A stretch of 64,000 bases of DNA from Eutrigla gurnardus (Eukaryota > Chordata > Actinopteri > Perciformes > Triglidae), in assembly GCA_963514095.1 (NCBI GenBank), contig OY741267.1:14502261-14566260 (forward strand), read 5' to 3'. The notes beneath the pieces were generated by a model. It was not told the origin of the DNA, did no database searches, and saw nothing but the letters and a program-made list of their open reading frames with translations. Made by a program: the position numbers and the translations under genes. Of the stretch, positions 13,401 to 64,000 are shown piece after piece (position 1 is the first letter of the stretch; each line of letters begins with the position of its first letter).

Positions 13401-14628
13401 AAGAACCCCATTGTGCTACATAAACAGGAACTGACTGGCCTTCAGGAAGTTCGGGATGATTTCTGAATTTCTGAAGCAAAAACAACCGTCGCTGGAGCCT
13501 CGTTACCCTGCTTTCTGCTACATGCCCTGAATGGCTGAACAAGGCGGCTCGGCTCACACTGAGAAGCACTGAACTCTGGGTTTGTGGGGCTTACAGAGTT
13601 CTGAAGTGCAGGACCTGCCGTTTGTTGAGGTGATGGATGGAGCTCATCGGTATTCAGGGTCTCCATCTCCGTCATGGACTCTGTGGGCACTTTGTTATTC
13701 AGAAAAAAAGTAAAGAAGTGGACAATACAGGTGAATGAGCTGTGGCCTCCCTCTGTCTTTCCCGTCCTGTGCATGCTGTGATTAATCAGGCTAGACAGCG
13801 CCAAGGTCTTGACACTCCAAAGATTTTTCAAAAAAAATGTTTACTCACCCTGAATGGTAAAAGTGACACTGTCAAATAATAGACGTACTGTCAGAAACGA
13901 TTGACTCCTTCGCTCTAAATTCTCTTCAGGCACTAGGAAAGATTCAAGATTAATTTGATGGGAGGGTATTTTATTGAGATAAGAACCCATATCCCATCAC
14001 TCAGATGTCAATATAATGGTGATGGTCTACATTTTAACCTTTTTTTCACCCAAGGAAAAAAATCAGATGGTATTTTCTACCAGAACAGTAAAATGTATCT
14101 CATAAAGAAACACCTTACCTTCACTTTCCCTTCTCCTGAATTGTCCTGCTGTAATTGCATCTAAATTACTCTTTAGATGCTACCCGTGTCATAGAAATGT
14201 CTTTGTTGTTGTTTGTGTTGGTCGTCTCAGAAGAAATCAATTCATACCAACGTTAAGGGGTTCAAGATATCCGTTAATCTGGATGCCTAAAATGTAAATG
14301 CCAGGTGGAGAACTGTTTCCTCTAAGTCACCATGGCTTTGACATTGAGGCTGACAGAAAAAGAAAGGAGATGTGTTTGTTTTCAGTTTGTGGTGCGGATG
14401 AAGATGAAGATGCGGAGGTTTAATATTCAGGGAGTCTCTCTGTCCAACACAGCCAGGGTCAGTGTTGAGGTTCAGTGGCTGCAGAGTCCAGCAGGTATTC
14501 AACATTTAGCTCCGTTTCCCTGTGAGCCGTCTGTGTTTGTGCTCCACTGGTCACAATGTCAGGGACGTCGGCTCTTAAATGCCAAAGCTCAGCTGAGTGA
14601 AAGCGTCCCGGCGTTTTTAAACTGCTCC

Positions 14629-14717
<89 letters not shown>

Positions 14718-17700
14718 GTCTCTCTCTCTCAGTCAGGTGAGTGTTTCCTCAGCGAGGCTCTCACCACACATTATCTCCTGAGAGATTACAGCGCTCGCCA
14801 TCGGAGAGCCGTCACACTCATTTCACCTCTTCAGACGACTGTAATTCACCTGCTTTTCATGCTGAGCCCCCCCCCCCCCAACATAACCACCACCACCCAC
14901 AGTAACAAGTGTCTGTCAGGTCAAAGCCTGCAGGAATAAAGACTATCAGGAGAAGCAGAGGACAAAAGTAAATGACAGTTTTAGCTGGCCTGCATTTAAA
15001 ACCCTGGAATTACGTGGAAAACATCTATGCAGCTCAATACCACTGTTTTACTAATGATAGAAAAATTAGCCACTGTGAAGTTCAGTTGGTGTAAAATGAC
15101 TGTACATCAAGGTTCTTGGTGATAACTGCTGTATCAAACTGCTATAAATGAATGTATTAAGTACCAGATACTTTCATCATAAAAGAAAATTTACTTAGAG
15201 TTTCAGTGTCATAGCAAGGCACGTAGTGCATCAAGTGACTATTAAGGAACAAAATTCACAAAGGACAGGTGGGAGGGTTTGTGAATGGGTGAAACAAACT
15301 TTAGTAGTTTTGTTCCCTAAACCTGGGTTTGCAGAAAATGTACAATGACAAAAACATTTTTAGAGACTGGGTTGCCATAGCAGTGGCATCATGAAGGAAC
15401 TAAGGAGGAAGTCAGGAGTTAATAAAGGTGATGGTATGTTTTTACATCCTGTTGCCCAAAAGGGCCACAAATGTGTTAATGCAGCTTTAGACATGCAACT
15501 GCAAAGTATTTCGTGAGGGTTCGTTTTTTCCAGAAATACTTGCACTACCAATGCCACTGGTGTAAAGCAGCTCTTTGTTAACTCCGGTGTCACCTTCAAA
15601 ATATTCAAACTGGTCTTTATAGGCAATACTAACCCAAGATGAAAACAAGATCTGCGTCTCTTTAGATTACATGGAATTCCTCTTTCAAAAAGTTCACTCA
15701 TCCATATCCATAGTGGATATGGAGAGGCAGATGAAGACCTTGTGCTGTTGAGGTGAAATGCTGGACACTAATGTTGACAGAGGTATCAAAGCTAGAGCCT
15801 CGTTGTGGGCCGGGATCGGACCGAAGCGTGAATCATAGTAATCGGCTCTTATCTCAGCAGCGGAGAACAACATCCATTAAGAGGCTATAGACGAAGGCAG
15901 CGTTCGGATTTTGCTTACAGTTCAACTCATGAGGGTAAAGACTTGAATATTTATTGAGCTGAGGAATACAGTTGCACAACAGGCTGCATTTCTCCATTAG
16001 ACAATGGATTCTTGCTAAAATGGTTTGATTTTAATGTATTTTTGAGATAATTAAGAGACTGTGGGGTGGAAAAGGGTGACTGCAACTAAATATTATTAAT
16101 CATTTTCATTGAACCCTTAACCACGTTAAACTTGCAACACCCTCCTCACGATAAAAATAAATAAATAAATAATAATTAATGATAATTCATTTTGTATTTT
16201 CAGATTGTTGCACATCTATACATAATAGCCATGTTTGTGGGTTATAGTAGTTATAGTTATGTTTGTTTTAATACACATATGAGCCAATTACAAGCATAAT
16301 TATTGCATTATGTATGATGTTTTTATTGTAGCCAATCATCCAGAAACAATTAAAGTGTGAAACGTGAGTCTCAGACTGATTCGTCCATCAGGATCCGTCC
16401 CGTAATGAGTCCTTCAGCCACATTATTACACCATTCATTCATTTCATATGGTGCCATTACAGCTGAAAGACCCATTTCCACCTGGGGATCATTAGACCTG
16501 CTTCTCATTGGCTGGACTCCACTCTGCCACTCATGTGTTAATATCCACAGACCGGAACGGTGACGAAGCCGCTTGATTTTCATTTAAAAGCATGTGCTTC
16601 TTTGTGTATTATATTATCGTATGAAGTCCTTTTGAAGTTGAAAGCAATGCTGTGTTTCTTTGGTGCTGATGATTTCCATCTCTCAGCATCAGTGAACTCC
16701 CGTCCTGTTTTTAACAATTCAAATGTTTTTCACTCAGAGATGGAGAACAGTAATAATCTCCAGCTGCGTCTGATATTGTGATGTCCTCAGCGGGTCTTTT
16801 ACTGCTGACCTCTGCTCTCTCAGCCACTCAGCTCTGTCTCTGGAGAATAGTTTGGACACTTCATTGCAATTACTGATATGATAAATGTTTATTCTGGTGC
16901 TAAGAGAGGAGACGTTCTTGTGTCAACCTGCGGTTATGAACCTCTGAGCGACTGCAACATAATGTCAAAGACCTGTTTTCAGCTGACATTAAACCTGTAT
17001 CTCAGTGATTAAACTCATCTTCCCCACAGCTACTGAGGATAAATAATGTGATGCTCTTGCCCCGTTACTTCTGGTATTCTGATTTTCTGCACTCAACCTC
17101 ATAACTGTTCTGGTATGTGTATTGTTCCGGGTGAGCAAATGTATATTCAGTTAAATAAAAATTCTCATGTGATTTACATACGCCTCAGCATCTCGTTACA
17201 GCTGCAATACAATATTTGATTATTTTTGCCATGAAGCTGTAGGGTGCTAATGTTGAAGAAGGCAAAGGCCAGAGCCACTGTTTTGTTACAGTCAGGCGGC
17301 AACCACTGGGTCTGAAATGTGAAGCCAAAAACTTGCATTCTATTTGATGGCCATTAGGGGGCAAAAAGAAGATCGTATCGAAATCTTTGAGAAAATGACC
17401 CAACTTCTCACTTGATGTATGTCCTCAGTAAACATTGTCAACATGAGTTTATGGTGTCAATCACTAGTTTCATGTTCAATGCATTACATGTGTTTGTCAG
17501 GTTTTTTTTTATTTTTTATAAAAAATAAATGTCATAGTGCTTTTATGTTTTATTGATTGTACTTGTTGTATCTCACTGTGCAGCACTTTTGTAAACATTA
17601 AACAGTGTTTTGTAAAATGTGCTTTATAATGAGTGGATTGGTTTGGAATACAGCATGATGTTCATTTAGTAAATTATGGTCCATTTAGAGTCAAATAGAT

Positions 17701-18221
17701 GATGAAGCAACGTTTGCTTCAGGGCATGGCTACCTTGTGATTCATAGGTTGCTACTGTTGTCATGGACCCTTGACCATGGGTTTTCGGTTCATGAAAGTT
17801 ATTTGGAACATTTGTGGTTCCCTAAAAATGTATTTTTCAGCATTTGGTTGGACATAGGTCCACCCTTTTGTGCCACTTCTGGTTGCAAAAAACCAAGATG
17901 GACAAAATGCTGAACTCAGGCTTTAAAACCCCAGTCCACAAATCAATGGGTGACTATGTACAATTGTTATACAATTCTATGGTTGCAGTGTAATGTGACA
18001 AGGTCCACCCAAAAAAATAATTGTAGGATTATGAATGAGCCAATTAAAAAGTTATCTTCATTCCCATGCGGTTTGCTTGAACAAAAACAATTCCGTCAAT
18101 TTACTTTTACTTTGAGCCACAGAGCTTTGAAAAGATTGGATTTTCAAAGCAGTGAAGGCATTACATAAGTGTGAAGCCCTAACCTTGTATACTTTCTGTC
18201 TTCTTTGTGTTTGGTTGACAG
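10440..18221. other. Non-coding sequence upstream of first recognised exon
   Basis: AT-rich, no recognised gene or exon. It includes an imperfect (CT)n tract at 14627-14730 that produces spurious serine/leucine frames. The stretch 12720-12960 is dense in ATTA/TAAT words. A signal-peptide exon ending in phase 1 should precede 18222, but I could not single one out. Confidence 0.5.
14627..14730. repeat. (CT)n microsatellite
   Basis: About 100 bp of CT units with a few GCTC and TGTC interruptions. Confidence 0.95.
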
Positions 18222-61685
<43,464 letters not shown>

Positions 61686-61904
61686 GTACTGAACGCATTT
61701 TGTATATCTTTCCTCCACATTTATAGGCTTTTTCAGAGTACCTTACTTCAGCAAATGTACACATTTCAGTTCAAGCATCTACCATAGTAGTAGAAAGGAA
61801 AAGAAAACCCTCTGTTGAACAGTGCTGTGTATCATTTTGAACATGAAATCAGAAATCTGTGTGGACAGCTATTTGCCATTTAGTCGGTGATGGAATTATT
61901 CTTT

Positions 61905-63103
61905 GAGATTTTGGGCCCTAGTTTCGTAGACCAGGCGCAGTCAGCTCTCAGCGCACATGCGCCACGCCAACGGGGTGTGTCCGCCTGGATTTTGCAAGTT
62001 TCATGCATCTCGCAGGCTCGCGCAGGCACACCTCCCGTCAGTCACCGCGCAACTGGGAAAGTGGGAGGAGAAGAAGGCGTGAGTGGGAGACGAGGAGGAG
62101 ACGAAGCGTGGACTGGGATTGGCTGCGTTTCGGATCTCATGCATTTGCGCCGATGCATGAACGAGACTTGAGAGGATCCGCCGGAACTCGTCATAAACAC
62201 GCCAAGTTCCCACCACGTCAAGTCGGACACAGGTGCACTTCACAGACTTTTTTAATTTTTTTTTAATTTAAACTTTATTAATAATTGTATACATAACAAA
62301 AACTATTGCGCCAGGGGAAACTTCACGGACTTTGCACAAAGAATATGGCCTGCCCAGTGGCGCTGGCTAACTCGAGCCGAAGCATTTGAAGTCCCGTTGT
62401 TGACGGACACTGAGGAATTTTCTCACGTGGGAAATACCACGTGATAATTCTAACCAACTAGGGCAACGTTGAGGGGAGTGTCTTATGTCCGCACTTATTT
62501 CAGACCATTTGCAGAGAAAAGCATGCGAAGGGAGGTACCCTGGAGATACCGTGAGTTTTTAAAGTCATGTGACATGTCGCAAAGGGAAGTTATCACCAGC
62601 ATTTGTGACGTTTTTTTCCCAGAATGCCTAGTTTTGCGAGGCAAATGCATGCGCATGCTTGATTCGAAATGCGCCTATTAATACAGCCGATTCAGATCTT
62701 GACCAATCAAATGAGCTCCTCTCCTTTAATGCGTCACGGTGCGTGTCCACAGGGGCGATTTTAAACGTGAGTGGACGCGCCGCTTCCCAGTATTGCACGC
62801 TTGGTGGGCTGCCACTAGAGGATGATTGACAGGCGCTCTCCTTTAAACAACACATTTTTGCGAGCGTTCGCGAGCGTTCCCGAGGCGGCGAGTCGAGCCC
62901 GGCGCCTCTGATTAGCATAAAGTAGATTCGACTTCAACTTTAGGCAAATGAGGAGCGGCCAACTCGCGCGCCATCTCTCGACATTCGCCGCGACGCTACC
63001 AGAATGCAATGCTTATCTGCCAACGCGCATGCGCAAAAATGACTTGTTTGAATTGTTCAGCGGGAAACTGTCAGTGGTTCATTCATTGTGTAGCCTGGTC
63101 AAA
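61905..63103. other. CpG-rich stretch, repeat-derived or promoter-like
   Basis: From GGGCCCTAGTTTCGTAGACC (61914) on, the sequence is rich in CpG and GCGCA/CATGCG words, unlike the preceding intron. The GGGCCCTA-x-GGCGCA opening resembles ends of fish DNA transposons. It leads into the hAT-type frame at 63104. It could be the 5' region of that transposon, several nested elements or a CpG island. I cannot fix borders. Confidence 0.35.
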
Positions 63104-63388
63104 ATGGCTGAAAATATTAATTATATTCAGGCTTTGCGTTCAGTGCCGTTTTCGCGGAGACCTTTTGAGGAAAAGAAAGCTATAATTTCAAGTGGTCGGC
63201 CTACTCCTGAAGTAAATATCACAAAGACTGCAAAGAATTCCGTCCATCACTTTCAAGCTAGCACGTATGAGAAACATAAATGGCTAGCTAGCCGACCCCC
63301 ATCCCGTCAAACGATCCGGTCTGACAGCGACATATTGCCTGTTGAAAACCATCTCGAAACACTCTCAGTCAAACAAGGTGGGGAATGA
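63104..63388 (+). pseudogene. hAT/ZMYM1-like transposase N-terminal fragment
   Basis: From ATG at 63104 the frame reads MAENINYIQALRSVPFSRRP, then SSGRPTPEVNITKT and VHHFQASTYEKHKWLAS. The G-R-P-T-P and H-F-x-x-x-x-Y-x-K-x-x-W-L words match the start of the TTF-type zinc-finger region of hAT transposases annotated as ZMYM1-like. The expected next block (C-x-x-C-L-L-F) does not follow; the frame runs on for about 30 unrelated residues to TGA at 63386. A donor-like CAAG|GTGGGG near 63375 could splice onward. Probably the first exon, or a fragment, of a domesticated or dead element. The in-frame upstream extension from 62948 has no recognisable content. Confidence 0.5.
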
Positions 63389-64000
63389 GAAATCTGCGGC
63401 GCTACTAGCCTAGTTCATTTTAAAAACACACCGGCAGCAGCGCCTACTGATCTGAGACGTGTCAGTGAGTTACTGTAAATGCTGTGCGGAAAACCAGCTG
63501 TGGTCTGTGATTGAGGTGCAGACGGGTGAGTTTGGAGCTGACGAGAGGATCGCGCTGACGACCGCTTCGTTACATTTTTCTCATTGAAAAACTATACAAC
63601 TGGCATTTAGATGATGTTCTCCATAAAAAAAATAAGTGAAATACTGTAATAACAATTCGGTTTTAGTAATCAACCGCTTATAGTGATCAAATGTACTCTG
63701 GACCAACGTGATCACTACAAGCTGTTTCCACTAACCATATTATATTTTTTATTAAAAAATATAATGCCCCCCCACGGGCGCGCATGGTATTGACACTAAA
63801 GCATGACCACAGTAAAAGGTCACCGCTCGCCACTGCTATATAGATATAAATTCACGTAGTAAATAGTGTTTGTTGTGATTATTTATTGCATTTAAATGTG
63901 CCTGGAACTGTGGAAACCTGCCTGTGAGGTCTCGGTGACGTGTGCGCACTGTGAGCAGGTCAGTCAAACTTCCACTCCGCCAGCTGTGATTCGCCTTGAA
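63389..64000. other. Unassigned sequence to window end
   Basis: No CNTNAP exon or other gene recognised. CpG content stays higher than in the introns before 61.9 kb. Confidence 0.5.

Noticed and set aside
13442..13831. A 129-codon frame on the - strand
   Set aside because: No domain, signal peptide or family motif; it could be a chance frame.
14332..14781. A 149-codon frame on the + strand
   Set aside because: About a third is Ser-Leu repeat from (CT)n, and the rest resembles no protein; no CNTNAP exon is needed here.

Overview
The window reads as nuclear DNA of a ray-finned fish, probably a spiny-rayed teleost. It holds one multi-exon host gene on the + strand, split by introns full of teleost-type repeats: an L2/Maui-like LINE, a tRNA-derived SINE with a CATGTCAT-CTCTCT tail, PIF/Harbinger and hAT-like DNA-transposon pieces, several foldback elements and many (CA)n, (GA)n and (CT)n microsatellites. 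There are no bacterial-type features. Most open frames in the window are chance frames in introns or microsatellites.

The gene is a contactin-associated-protein-like (CNTNAP/Caspr, neurexin IV superfamily) neuronal adhesion molecule. I place 13 consecutive internal exons from 18222 to 61685. Splice phases agree at every junction and there are no stops or frameshifts (2146 coding bases, about 715 residues). In order they encode the discoidin (F5/8C) domain, laminin-G 1, laminin-G 2, an EGF module and most of the fibrinogen-like module. Motifs such as QSWTIFHCNCSD and YHCRRSRLLNTP point to the CNTNAP3/4/5 subgroup, and CNTNAP4 fits best from memory. The signal-peptide exon and the 3' half (laminin-G 3 and 4, second EGF, transmembrane and cytoplasmic tail) were not found. 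The first 18 kb is upstream sequence or a long first intron.

Region by region: 1-18221 is non-coding, with an L2 LINE fragment on the minus strand (6440-8027), a small foldback (10314-10434) and microsatellites. Intron 18333-32053 holds a CpG-rich block of possible retroelement origin (about 23.2-24.3 kb), a 1.14-kb inverted repeat packed with 23 GATATC motifs (25083-26220) and a 927-bp foldback at a TTAA site (27289-28215). From 32 to 45 kb there are exons and mostly unremarkable introns. From 45.8 to 57.6 kb, two introns carry a cluster of tRNA-Leu(UAA) sequences on the opposite strand, partly a 365-bp tandem array. One member is cut exactly in its anticodon by a 701-bp foldback transposon that duplicated TTAA. 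A 1.3-kb hAT-like element and a SINE with a clear target-site duplication lie in the same intron. From 57.6 to 61.7 kb come the EGF and fibrinogen-like exons plus a Harbinger transposase remnant. From 61.7 kb to the end the DNA is CpG-rich and carries the start of a hAT/ZMYM1-like transposase frame.

The most interesting part is the antisense intronic tRNA-Leu array with a transposon in one anticodon. The neighbouring copies serve as its empty site. The universal U33 followed by a UAA anticodon means every such tRNA gene offers a TTAA target.
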